This document shows, one piece after another, positions 1-13,100 of a DNA stretch of 64,000 bases (position 1 is the stretch's first letter; each line of letters opens with the position of its first letter). The notes beneath the pieces are model-generated. The model ran no database searches and had not been told where the DNA came from. It saw nothing but the letters and a program-made list of their open reading frames with translations. The translations under genes were made by a program, and so were the position numbers. This DNA is from Maniola hyperantus (taxonomy: Eukaryota; Arthropoda; Insecta; Lepidoptera; Nymphalidae), in NCBI RefSeq assembly GCF_902806685.2, contig NC_048539.1, forward strand, positions 2,492,501 through 2,556,500. The letters are read 5' to 3'.

Positions 1-146
1 CATTAAATAGAAACAAAACGTCATAATTTAAAGCCCATATCAACCACTCGGGAATAAGTATAATTATCTAACAAAGAAAGGATTTTCAAAAATGGATAAT
101 TATAATTCTCGTGATCACCTCCAAATTCCAACCTTTACCTCTTATT

Positions 147-540
147 GTACAGGGTGTAACCAGAACGCTGGCAAAACGAAGACAGACGATAGTACCTACT
201 GATGATTACTGATGTGATACCACCAAAAAAAACGCGAAAAAATTAAATGAAAAATCCTATTTTTTTTGTAAAAATTTACGATGTATTGCAAATAAAACAT
301 GTGACTGACACTAAAGGTCAACGAACGTTACGTAAGAAGGTCACTCGGATTCAATGCCGCGTCGTAGGCGGGGCATTGACTCGATTTTTGCACGCTATAC
401 ATTGCTGGTTTGACAAATACTAAAACTACAAGACTACAAAATGGGGCAAATGGTTGGATTGTGTTTAGGGAGTATAACAAAAATGCTAAGTTTTTGCTAG
501 CGTTCTGGTTACACCCGCGGGGTGCTGTTATATTGCTATT
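147..540. repeat. MITE family D
   Basis: tacagggtgtaaccagaacg, then gatgtgataccaccaaaaaa, and at the right gctagcgttctggttacacc, giving inverted ends. Related to 26720-27290 and 4938-5045. Confidence 0.65.
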
Positions 541-961
541 ATACGTCCGGCTAGAGAGAGACAGCAATAGCCACAAAGCAAAATAAGAAGAAGAAGAGAG
601 ACAGCAAATGAACTGTCGGATTGCTACTGCTGTCGCGTTGCTGTTGCTACTGCAACGTTTTACGTAATCACCCCGCCGCGCCGGTATGTGAATTAAAACG
701 AAAATGCAAAAAATAAACGTGTGTGATTACCAGTGCATGTTTCATTTTCAACGCAAAGTACTTACTAAGTCCTAACTCCTAAATGATAATGACTTGACAG
801 AAAGTCCAAACAGGCTCAAAAATCTCTTAAGAACTAAGGCTAGACCGAAGGGCAGTTTATTAGCAAGAAAAAATAAATAATTAATGCGTCATTGATTTAA
901 TGATTTTAAGCTTATTTCGTGGTTTAACGACATATTATTATAATGTAGATACCGGGTACAT

Positions 962-1072
962 ACCACGATTATTTTTTGTTTTTATTTGTCGATATTTCAA
1001 CCCGATTGCACGGGTCGTGGTCACTACGGGACTGGAAATATCGACAAATAAAAACAAAAATTAATCGTGATA
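962..1072. repeat. Hairpin element beside DGK exon 1
   Basis: tttttgtttttatttgtcga at the left is inverted at the right as tatcgacaaataaaaacaaa, and the outer accacgatt / aatcgtgat extends the pairing. The loop carries ccgattgcacgggtcgtggt. It ends about 35 bp before the DGK acceptor. Confidence 0.75.
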
Positions 1073-1107
1073 TGTATTCGTTATATACGTGATTGATTTG
1101 TCCACAG

Positions 1108-1199
1108 ACCATAATAATGCCACACCAGTGGCTTGAGGGAAACCTGCCCGTGGCGGCCAAGTGCGACGTCTGCGACAAGACCTGCGGCTCCGTTCTAAG
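1108..1199 (+). CDS. DGKH: DGK exon 1 in window: C1 domain, first half
   Basis: The acceptor is tttgtccacag and the donor gtaagt. The frame encodes PHQWLEGNLPVAAKCDVCDK, typical of the second C1 domain of type II DGKs, with two CxxC-type zinc-ligand pairs. It ends after two bases of an Arg codon completed by the exon at 9110, so nearly 8 kb of intron separates the two halves of the C1 domain. Confidence 0.93.
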
Positions 1200-4100
1200 G
1201 TAAGTGGATTGTAAGGCAGAACGTACATACACTTTAAATTGCGAATCGACGCGATATACCGCCAAGCGATTTAGCGTTCCGGTACGATGCCGTGTAGAAA
1301 CCAATGGGGTATGGGCTTAGTAAAAACTGCCATACATACCCCTTCCAGGTTAGCCCGCTGCCATCTTAGACTGCATTATCACTTACCACCAGGTGAGATT
1401 GCAGTCAAGGGCTACCTTGTATCTGAATAAAATAAAAAAAAGAGTTCAAACTGAGCTACGAAATTATGTAAGAGTTTCCACTAATGCTAAGCGGAGCATG
1501 CTGCCTATACAAGGTATAGCAGATAGCTCGAGCTAAAAGGCTTATTACACCTTCCTGAAATAGGACGTCCTAGATAGCAAGCAAATTTATATTTCTGATC
1601 ACACTTTCCTTAATTTGTCAGAGATAGCTTAGCTTGCATCCTGAGGAACGAAATAGGCTACTTTTTATCCCGGAAAATTAAAGAGTTCCCACGGGATTTT
1701 TGTAAAACCTAAATCCACTCAGACAAAGTCGCGGGCATCATCTAGTAGTAAATAACTGATTAACACACCACTAGCTTAAAGAGATTCACTTAAGCCTCAG
1801 TGCCCACATAATAGGCTAGTTGACACTTTTTTTAAGTAGGTCTTAAATGGTTACTATTTGTCCTATTAGATCAAAAAATTAACACTATATTTTTTTGCGC
1901 CCTAAAAACCGTAAAACTTTAATTTAAAAATATATTTTTCTTAGACAGGTGAAAACACTGTCGGCCATGTTTGGCCGATAGATTGTCTGTGCTCTGACGT
2001 CATGCATTTGTAAACAACAGCATAACCTCCCAAAGTTTAATAAACATGACTTCTATACTAGTTTACATGAAAAATATAGTAATTATCGTTATTGTATCAT
2101 CCGAAAATGTAAAAAACGCATCGATAAAGACCACAGGAAAGTTGTGGATTAGAGTGCACAGTGAAATAAATATACGTAACACGCGAAGACTTGCTTAAAG
2201 GGATCCTATATGACTAACGACTTCAACCCAAATTTATTTTTGCAAAGATCACTTTGTTGTAAGTCTTACTTAATAACTTATTCAATTTATAAAGAGAAAA
2301 CGATATTTTTTTACGTTTACTATGAGTTTTTAGAAATATATAAAAACTAGCTTATGCTCGTGACTTCGCCCGCGTGGACTTCATAAATTTCAAACCCCCA
2401 TTTAACCTACTCAGGGGTGGAATTTCATAAAATCCTTTCCTAGTGGATACCTTCTCTTTACCTACAAAGAACACACCCACCAAATTTCAAGTATCTAGGA
2501 CCAGCTGTTTAGATGTTTAGGCTGTGCGTTGATATATAAGTTAGTCAGGACTTTAAATTTTATATATATGGATACTACGTTAGTCCCCGCGTGACATAGG
2601 GATGACATTTCTTTGTTTACATATTTAATGACGTCACATCATGGCTGACAGCGTTTTCTGCGTTTCAAATAAAAATAAAAACTGTATTTTTTTAAATTGG
2701 ATTTATATATCCATCCTGCGTTTTTAATAATTGTTATTGATATATTTCGTTGTCTTAAGCAAAATACTATAATAAATAATCATTTATTGGACGAAATTAG
2801 ATATGAGTCAAGTAGCCTATTGAACTTTAGAACTTCGATCGATCAACTAACATTAGCATTGTTACGCCACTAAGGTCGTCGAACGGTAGTAACTATTTCC
2901 GCTAACTCCAACTTATTTATAGGCAAATCTAAATCGGATCCACGTGAACCCATCGGTCTGCTGCAGGCGTCTTATATATAACTGGGCTGAGATCTGAAAC
3001 AGACGAGCGGAAATTGAATTCTGTTAAGAACAGGCTTCGTCGTCGCGCGAATGGTTATATAATCGGTTTTGACCAAAGACAGAGAAGAAAGAAGAGGTTT
3101 GACCTCCCTGGCACAGTGGCAAGCGCTGTGGCTTATGAGTGGGAGGTCCTGGGTTCGATTCCTGGCAGGGATTTGGAATTTTATAATTTCTAAATTTCTG
3201 GTCTGGTCTGGTGGGAAGCCTCGGCCGTGGCTAGTTACCACCCTACCGACAAAGCCGTGCCGCCAAGCAATTTAGCGTTCCGGTACGATGCCGTGTAGAA
3301 ACCAAAGGTGTATAGGTTTAATAAAATCTGCCATACTCCTTCCAGGTTAGCCCGCTCCCACCTTAGGTGAGATTGCAGTCAAGGGCTAACTTGTATCTAA
3401 ATAAAATAAAATAAAAAAAAGACGAAGTGGTGAGCACTGTACTCTTATAAAGGGGGGTAACCAGGTTTCCAGCATAAGAAATTCGGGAATTTAACATTTC
3501 TAAATTGGCTCCTAGGCATAAAATAAAATAAAATAAAAATATTTTTTATTCAATTAAACGTTAACAAGTGTTTTTGATTCCTCAACAGCATCTACCACTG
3601 GTTCGGAATGCCTTTCCTACCAAGAAGAACCAGCAAGAAACTCGGCGGTTGCTCTTTTCAAAGATTTGATATAAAATAAATATTAATCCGTGTATAAGAA
3701 AAGTATTTGCAGTCCTGCGCGTTCCTTTCCTGGAACGAGCTGCAGGTCAAATCCACGCTCTTTTATCATTTAGGTAATCTTAAATTGTGTAATATGCTAT
3801 TTTCAGGAGCATCCTTTTAATAGATTTTTTAAACTTGTGTACCTAAAGGCAAGTCCAAAATAGTTATTATGCTCCTAGGTCATATTTTCGATAGCCTACT
3901 AGCCAACATAATATAGGTATTTTGTCTATTTTTAATGGGTGGTCTCTGTCTGAAATAAACGATTATTAGGATTATTAAAATTAAAACGGCAATCATATTT
4001 TATTTATATCCGCAAATTTGTGCTCGTCGATTTAAGTTTACTAAAAATCGCGTGGGAACTCGTTGATTTTCCGGGACAAAAGTAGTTGTAGGTAAGTAAG

Positions 4101-7100
4101 AGCTCCCTAGTTCATAAAAAATAGACAGACCTTCCTACGGCGCAAAAAAAACCTTTCCAATTTTTCTTTTCGGCAACGAAACTGGAGCTAGGAACCTCTT
4201 TTACCTATTCATAGACCTGCCAAAAGTTGAACTCTTTGGTGCACTCAAATACCAAGTCATATTTTATTAAAACGTTGAAGGTCGCTTTACACGTGTTTGT
4301 ACGTATGTTAAGCTTATTTTACACTACGGGATGTAAATTATAGCTTTGAGGTTATATAAGCTTTGAGATTATGTGAAATGTCACGCGTACAATAATGACA
4401 TTTTGATGAAACACGTGAAATAATAATGTATTATTTAACTACAAATTGAACCAATTACTTGTATGTATTGTTTGTTGCGTTTAAATACAAATATTATCAT
4501 CATTATCATCATGATCAACCCATTGCTGGCCCACTGAAGTCTGAGCACGGGTCGCCTCACAGAATGAGACAGGTTTAGGTCATAGACCGCCACACTAGCC
4601 CAGTGTGGATTCTCACACTTCACACACCTTTGAGAACATTATGGAGAACTCTCAGGCATGCAGGTTTCCTCACGATGTCTTTCTACATTGTTAAAGCTTA
4701 TAATATTTTACATGCTTAAAACGTACATAGAATACGAAAAGTTAGAGGTGCTAGGAATCGATCCTCCGACCTCTCAAATAGAAGGCCGATGTACCACCAC
4801 TCTTGCCAGCCTTTATTATCAGGATGGAATGGAATGGATTCTTATTCTAAAAACCTTTTACAGTCCCCGGCCGAAAGTAATATATCATCTCAGTCAGATT
4901 TTTTATTTGCAATATATTGTTAACTATTACAAATTATAGAATTTTTTTATATTTTTTTCGCGTTTTTTTGTGGTATCATATCAGTTATCATCAGTACTAT
5001 CACCTGTCTTCGTTTATGCCAGCGTTCTGGTTACACCCTGTATAATTTGTATTTGAACGCATTTAAATTTTAAACATAGTGTACGTCCCAAGTGTTTGTA
5101 CAATTTAAGGTAGAGTTCTGTGAGACAGGATTAAACACTGAAAATATAATTATGGCATCCCGCACGCGTCTGACGCGGCTTTTATTCTAATTTTTTTAGT
5201 TAGTAGTAGCTGTGGTAGTAGTATAGGTTAGTAGTATTAGTATTGAGAGTGTTAGCGTGGCCTAGTTGTGACAGCGCATATCTAATGATCATGTGGGTTA
5301 AGCGACTTTGATCCCGGTCGGTTACTTGATGGATAGACTTTAGATTTTCGAAATTGGTCTTTTCGTCTATTTCGTGCCTCGGAGAGCATGCCGTCGGTGA
5401 CGGTCAGTAACACTAATATCCGACTAACAGTTAAACTAGAGAGTCATAACCTCGTTGTTGGTAGAGTCGTATGCGGAAGGATCTGGGAACCCATCGCATT
5501 CTTATCTCAAGAAAACTACCATTATATGAATGGGGTTTTTATTATCGTAAGAAAACTACTACCACTATAATATGAAAGGAGTCACGACCCTCAGCAATCT
5601 AAACATATATAAAAGAAAAAGCTAACTGATTGATCTATCAACACACAGCTCTAACTACAAGACGGATCGAGCTGAAATTTAGCATGAAGATACTTAGCTA
5701 TTTATGACGTAGCGTAGACATCCGCTAAGAAAGGATTTTTGAAAATTCAACCCCAAAAGGGGTAAAAGAGGGGTTTCAGGTTTGTGTAGTCTATGGGGAA
5801 GAATTCACGGTAATAAGCTAGTGAGGACTAGGATGCGGAGAGTGTTGCCGCGTCATTCGCGACGCGTCCGTCGCTTCGTCCGCAACCATGGAAATCTACC
5901 TTTACTATGAGCGTTCAGACCTCTCTCGACACCTGTGTGAAATGCATTTGCAATTCAACTAGAAATTCCACTTAGCCTAACCTACATACACACTTTGCAC
6001 GTGTAAAATGGCATTCAGTGTTTTAAAAATAGGTTTAGTTTCGTGTAATTACTAACACCAATATGTTCCTCGATGGTCGAAATAAAAACATTTTTTAAAA
6101 AAAAAATTATTAGACATTTTTGGCGGTTCACATGACGATAAGCTCTTGTACAGTACGTGGCCGAAAGTAATGTATGCCTTTAGAATGACATTTCGGCTTT
6201 GTAGAGTGTTTTCTCTCTTCTCAACGACAGGGACAACGCTCTACAAATCTGCTATATCCTTCTAAAGGTCGATGTACCTACATCACTTTCGGCACATAGA
6301 TGTTATGTTCAATGGAGACATCGTCGCGTCAAATAGGTATCTATTTAATTTTTTTCTAAAATTGTTCTAATAAGTTTTTTTTAACTAGGTACCTACCTAC
6401 TTACCTACTTTTGTTATAATTGATTTAAGCTGGGCCTTAAGTCCATAGTCCATACTAATATTATAAATGCGAAAGTGTGTCTGTCTGTCTGTCTGTCTGC
6501 TAGCTTTTCACGGCTCAACCGTTCAACCGATTTTGACGAAGTTTCGTACAGAGATAGCTTGCATCCCTGGGAAGGACGTAGGCTTAGGACATAGGATAGA
6601 GTTCCCACAGGATTTTTAAAATCCTATATCCACACGTACGAAGTCGCGGGCATCAGCTAGTTAATTATACTTTGACTAACTTATGCTCGCAACTTCGTCC
6701 GCGTGGACTACACAAATTTCAAACTCCTATTTCCACTCCCTTAGGGGTTGAATTTTCAAAAATCCTTTCTTAGCGGATGCCTACGTCATAATAGCTATCT
6801 GCATCCCAAATTTCCGATCCGTCCAGTTGATAGATAAGTCAGTCAGTCAGTCACCTTTTCCTTTTATATATTTAGATAACAAATTATAATTGAACTTAAA
6901 CGCAAAAGGACTCAAAGCACAAGCTCAAAGTGCCTCTACACAGAATTGTGTTAATATTTATAGGAATGAAAGGCAATAGCTATCGTAGCGAAGTTAATTA
7001 TCGATATTCACAGAGATATCGAGAGTGATACAGACATCATCCGAGAACCATTATATCCGCAGCTTCCAAAAGAAATAGATACTTCTCAATAGGGCAGTTA

Positions 7101-10100
7101 CAGACTAGTTTTTTATATTTGTAACTAGCTTATTCCCGCGACTTCGTCCGCGTGGACTACACAAATTTCAAACCCCTTTTTTACCCCCTTAGGGGTTGAA
7201 TTTTCAAAAATCCTTTCTTAGTGGATGGCTACGTCATAATAGCTATCTGCATGCTAAATTTCAGTCCGATCCGCCCAGTAGTTTCAGCTGTGCGTTGATA
7301 GATCAGTCAGTCAGTCAGTTAGTCAGTCACCTTTTCCTTTTACATGTTTAGAAGACTAGCTGATGCCCGCGACTTCGTCCGCGTGGATATAGGTTTTTAA
7401 AAATCCTGTGGGAAATCTCCAATTTTTTTTTAAGTAGCCTATGTCCTTCCCCGGGATGCAAGCTATCTCTGTACCAAATTTCGTCGAAATCAGTTGAACG
7501 GATGGACCGTGAAAGGCTAGCAGACAGACAGACAGACACACTTTGGCATTTATAATATAAGTATGGATAGTATGGATTCTGGCGGCAATAGAAACACACA
7601 TTCTGTGAAAATATCAACTCGCTCTCTACCTATTACGGTTCATGAGATACAGCCCGCTGACAGACAGACAAACGGACGGACGGACAGCAGAGTCTTACTA
7701 AAATAGACTCCCGTTGGCACCCATCGGATACGGAACCCTAAAAATGCTAAACACGAACTTATTTTTATCACCGTTTTTCCGAAGGGGAGACGCCCCTTCA
7801 GTGTACACGTACCCTATATGCTTGTTGCAAACTGCAATTACAACGTCGCCCGCAAATAATTGCTCACAGAAATATGAAAATGATGAATATTCTTCCACGC
7901 TCGTGTATTTTATGCTCACAAAGCAGCACTATAAAGTGTTCAAAGAAAACGGAAATTTATTCTTGTTTTCCATTGAAAGTTGCATTATTTAGGTGCGACA
8001 AGTTGATAACCGCTCGCTACCTACTGTTATAACCTCGTTTTAAATATTAAAGTAGGTAGGTGAACAGGCAGGTAGGTAGGTATGTAGGTACATGGTATAA
8101 GTCCCGCAAAGGAGATCGCCCGCGAATGGGCCCTCTTTTGTGGCGTCGTGTCAAAACTTAAATTATTTTTTTTTAAAAAATGTGTTAATTACGATTATAA
8201 TGTTTTATTACGACTTTTCTTTCACCCTATCATTGAAAATATCCACAATTACAGTTAGAATTGGAAACATCCATTTATTTTGAAGAAGTATTAATAAAAT
8301 ACCAGCAATATCAGCAACATAAAAAATAAGATTTCTTTATAACCAGGGTGAATAAATGGAAATCGTTTGCAGACAATAAAAAGGTAATTATTTGTGTACA
8401 AAATAAAATTAAAACCATGGTGACATAACAATTATATTGGGGGGGCCCAAAGCTCCTAAGAAAATGGGCAATCCCCTTTCTAAAGCGCGTGGCCACCATT
8501 TTAGTGGCGTCAGCACTAGACTGAAGTTTCGAGCTGCTGGTAGGTATATTTTTATTTCGGTTGGTATATTTATACGTTGCGGTCATGAAAATTAAGGAAT
8601 ATGGAAGAAGGATTAAAAGACTATCTAGATAATAATAATATTATCAACCGGTAGACATCCACTGCTGGATGTAGGTCTCTTGTCGCGGTTGTTATCTATG
8701 CCACGGTCTCTACTCTACGCATGCACGTATATTTAATTGGCCGTCTGATCCTGAGAATTTGTCAAAGTGGAGACTTGGACTATTTCTGCCAAATCCTTAG
8801 ACCAGTTTCATTTATATTCAGACAAGCTTATGCTCGCGACTTCGTTCGCGTGGACCACACAAATTTCAAACCTCTATTTAAGCCCCCTAGGGGTTGAATT
8901 TTCAAAAATCCTTTCTTAGCGGATGCCTACGTCATAATAGCTATCTGCATGGAAAATTTCAGCCCGATCCATCCAGTAGTTTGAGCTGTGCGTTGATAGA
9001 TCAGTCAGTCAGTCAGTCAGTCAGTCAGTCAGTCAGTCACCTTTTACTTTTATATATTTATAGATAAAATTCGATGTTCAAATAGTGTATACATCATTCC
9101 TTTCCCCAGGCTACAAGATTACCGCTGTATCTGGTGTCGCAAATGTGTCCACGCTAGTTGCCGGCCGAGCTGGAGGGCCGCCTGTTCCTTGGGACCTGCA
9201 CGAGCTTCCGTAGTACCTCCCACTCGCTTACACTCCGTCGGCCCAGATGATGGATGGCTGCCAGACCGACCACCCAACGCTTCGCCGCTTATCGTCTTCG
9301 TCAACTCAAGATCTGGTGAGTTACTCAGTCTTTCCCTAATATCTTGCTTTGGAGCACTTAGTCAGTTACCAGTTTCTTGGGATACTCGAGCTTCAGTAGT
9401 ACCTCCCACTCGCTTACATTCCGTCGGGCCAAATGACGGATGGCTACCAGACCGACCACGCCTCACCGCTTATCTTCTTCGTCAACTCAAGATCTGCTGT
9501 TACTGTTGCTGCTGAGCCTTTTTTAATTTATAGATTAGCGCTTAGTTGCAATCAGACCTGCTGGCAAATGATGATGCAGCCTAAGATAGAGCGCGCTTGC
9601 CTAGAAGACGCCTATTCAGTTTTGACTTGAAGGTATATGATGTGAGCTATATCAAAAGTGCTTTGTCTAACCAAGGCATTTTTTGCTTTGAAGTACCTGC
9701 TTATTCAGGTACCAGTTTCTTGAGGCCTACTCTACTCTCGAGATTCCCTGTACCTCCTAGTCGCTTACACTTCTCCAGTTTATTTGACGGATAGATACCA
9801 GGCCGATCATCTAGCGCCTCATTGACACTTCCCGTTACCCTATTTATATCGTCGGCATTCCGAACCAATGATAGCTGAATCCGACGATTCAAAAGTACTT
9901 CTTAAAGTTTATTCGAACAAAAAACTTTCTATTTCTATTTCGATCCATCCTGCTGGAGGGTATTCCACACTACGCTTACTTGTACGCAATCCACTCTAAA
10001 ACTTTTCGTCCCCAGCGGCCATCGCTTCTAAGACAAGTTGTAGTTGTAACTTGAACCAACATAAAAATATTCTACAGGAGACAACCAAGGCGTGAAATTC

Positions 10101-13100
10101 CTTCGTCGCTTCAAGCAGCTTTTGAACCCGGCGCAGGTGTTCGAGCTAAGCGGGGCTGGTCCTCGGCTCGGACTACGTCTATTCAGGCACTTTGCTCCCC
10201 TACGCGTGCTCGTGTGCAGTGGTGATGGCTCCGTTGGATGGGTGCTGCAGGAGGTCGATAAGCTGGAAATGCACGTACGTATCAGATGCCCTTTTCAACT
10301 AGTTACCTTCTTCTTCTTCTCGAGCCGACGGTCACCTCAAATACGGGTAGCCCAAAAAGCCGCAACCGCGATAGCTCGGTTGGTAGCCTCGCGTAGCTCC
10401 TCGTTCGTGCAGGTTGTCGGGCACGCAGGGCACCCAGTCATGTGCGCAATGGTCTGTCTCGGATGACCGCAGATGCACTCCGTATCGTGTCCACAGATGA
10501 AGCCCCACCTCGCTAAGTTTGCCCTAGACTTCCCCACGCCTAACTAGTACTTTAAGAACAAGTTACCTTAAACCTAGTGATTATGACGACCGGTCTTATA
10601 CTGGAAGATAAAATGTGGCTTTGTTTATTTTCGGAGATAAGTAGGTATGTGCGTTGTAAGCAATAAAATTAAATATTGCTTTAACGGTGTAGGAACCTGC
10701 AGGAGGAACCTAATTTTAAACTCCATACCTTTTAATTTCAAGACCATCAGGTTCTGATTCTCATTTTCCCAGATCTAAATATATAAAAGGAAAAGGTGAC
10801 TGACTGGCTGATCTATCAACGCACAGCTCAAACTACTGGAGCGATCAGGCTGAAATTTGGCATGCAGATAGCTATTATGACGTAGGGATCCGCTAAGAAA
10901 GGATTTCTAAGGGGGTGAAATAGGGGTTTGAAATTTGACGAAGTCGCGAGCATAAGCTATAATATAAATTCTTAATAACCGTGGACTTCATTTCCAAAGC
11001 GACAGGTCCAAACTGCAGTACTACCTTTGGGGACTGGGAACGATCTAGCAAGAGTGATGGGCTGGGGCGCTTCGTGTGATGACGCGGCCAATCTGCAGCA
11101 ACTGCTAGAGCGGTACGAGCGGGCTTCCACCAAGATGCTGGATAGGTGAGCAGGCGATGGCAGGACCAAACTAGCTGCCACTAGGCACTAGCTAGAGGGG
11201 CTGGGCTTCGTGTGACGACACAGCCAATCTGGATCCACGCATGACCCAGATACTTGAATTGATGAATAACTGCTAAATCCACTCGCCGGCTCTTCTCAGC
11301 TGATTTCGAACGAGAAGTACCCTATAGGTTTTCTTAGCAGACACGACGAACAGACAGAAAAGCAACGAAGTGTATAAGGGTTCCTTTTTTCCTTTTGTGG
11401 CACGGAACCCTAAAAAGGACGATTACTGTTTCAGCAAAATATTTTAAACATCCATTTAGAACCCGGAATGGTTAAGTAGGCACTCAAGCTTTTTTACATA
11501 ACGGCTTTAAGATTATCTCGGCTTAAAATATAAAGGCGGTGTGTTATGCTCGTATATAGGCGTTTTATTGTAGGTTTTTAACCACTGAGGGGTCTTAAAA
11601 TAGCGGTTTAATGTGCCGCTAAATGGGAAAGGGGTGACAGAGGGGATACGATGAGACCCACTCAAGTAATGAGAATGGAACATTAAGTTCTGAATCCTGC
11701 TAATATTGTAAATGCAAAAGTGTATTAGTTTCTTCTTGAATCATGCTGCAACAGAGCACGGATTGACGTGTTTCTTTCAATGGTTATAGCCTAGAGATAG
11801 ACACAGGTTACTTTTTATTCCGAAAAATCAAAGAGTTCTCATCCACGCGGACAAAGTCACAAATGCCGTTTGTGCACTCATCCATCAAATCACGGATTTC
11901 TTAAAAATACGAATTACCTGAACAGATTTGGATATATGGGAGGGTACCATTAGGATCCTTATATTATCCTTATATTATTATATTATATATTATATTTTTT
12001 TTTTTATAGATTAATGGCGTCTGTATAGCGCCATTTTCAATTATGAAAAAATTATACATTTTAGATCGTTTTTTCGCAGGGCAGACTTTTTTTTTAATTA
12101 CGACGTGTTTTAATTAGCATTTTTGCACAGGTGGTCAATAATGACGTTCGAGCGTGCCCTGACGGCCCCGCCTCCGCCGCCCGCACCCCCTGACCTTCTG
12201 GAAGAAAGTGCACTTCTTAGGAACTTGCAGGAGATCGTGCAGGTGGGTTACCGTTTCATACAGCAGCACGTGTCTTAGGTATCACTCTCACTACGTCGAG
12301 ATGTGTCGAATATTTTTACATAAAGAATATAAAGGTGTACAAAATTTCAAAAATATTTATTGAACATTTACGAAGCTTGTGCCGAGTCGTTGTCCTCGAA
12401 AAACATGGTCACCCCAAGCGAGCGGCTGTGAGCGAACGGGACGGCTGGCGGGCGTCGATCGTGCGCGCCCGCTTGCGCAGCTTGAATCAGCTGGTGCATG
12501 CTGTCATTCAACTTAGGTGTTCAAGCTTGCAGGATTTTGAAGTATTTTTTGGTCAAAATATAACCTGTAGTAAAAATTATTGCTATCGATTCTGAACAAA
12601 CTACTTACTTTTAGGTTTTGCGTTTACTAAAACTAACGTTGTACCTATATAATCTCTTATAGAAAGTTGTCTGTCTGACGCGACAAGACTACCCCAACTA
12701 CACACTCGTTTCACGTTGCTCGTCAACTCATTTGGTTCTAGTTTTTAGCTCAAACCGTTTTTCGCTATTAGTGCCTAAAACTAAGTTCCATACGCAGCAA
12801 GGTCAGAGAAGAAGATTCCAGACCCAGCTGGACTCGTCACAAGACTGAATGTCCTACAGCTGTTCTAGTTCACGAAGGCCGTCTCTGGCTTTGCTTGTAT
12901 GAGTGCACACGTACACATTGCTATTAGTTAGGGAGGCGAGGTAGCTAAATGGCGTTATTCAACGGCGCCGTCGAGACCTATCAAAATCGAAAGATAAAAT
13001 AATTTCGAAAAGAAAAGCTCGTATGGTAAAAACCATTTTAGCGGTGGGTTTGGCGTGTACGGTTTTTCAAAAATGTTTAAATAAACAGTTACTTGGGCAT

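Larger units (their letters stand above)
1200..9109 (+). other. DGK intron (7.9 kb), repeat-rich
   Basis: The intron holds SINE tails, several copies of two dispersed repeats and hairpin MITEs, annotated separately. No further coding exon continuing the DGK frame was seen. The open frames here (for example around 7350-7600 and 7700-7990) lie inside repeats or AT-rich DNA. Confidence 0.8.

Noticed and set aside
3100..3180. A functional tRNA gene at the SINE head
   Set aside because: The A- and B-box text is present, but no full cloverleaf with paired acceptor ends was found and a SINE body follows.
7348..7617. Minus-strand frames of 80-90 codons
   Set aside because: They coincide with a dispersed repeat B copy; similar frames arise in its other copies.
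8998..9040. (tcag)n run as a functional regulatory array
   Set aside because: It is the variable end of dispersed repeat A, found in most of its copies.
9366..9500. Copy 2 of DGK exon 2 as a mutually exclusive exon
   Set aside because: Its donor GT is lost, a 5-bp deletion shifts the frame, and the C1-coding half is missing.
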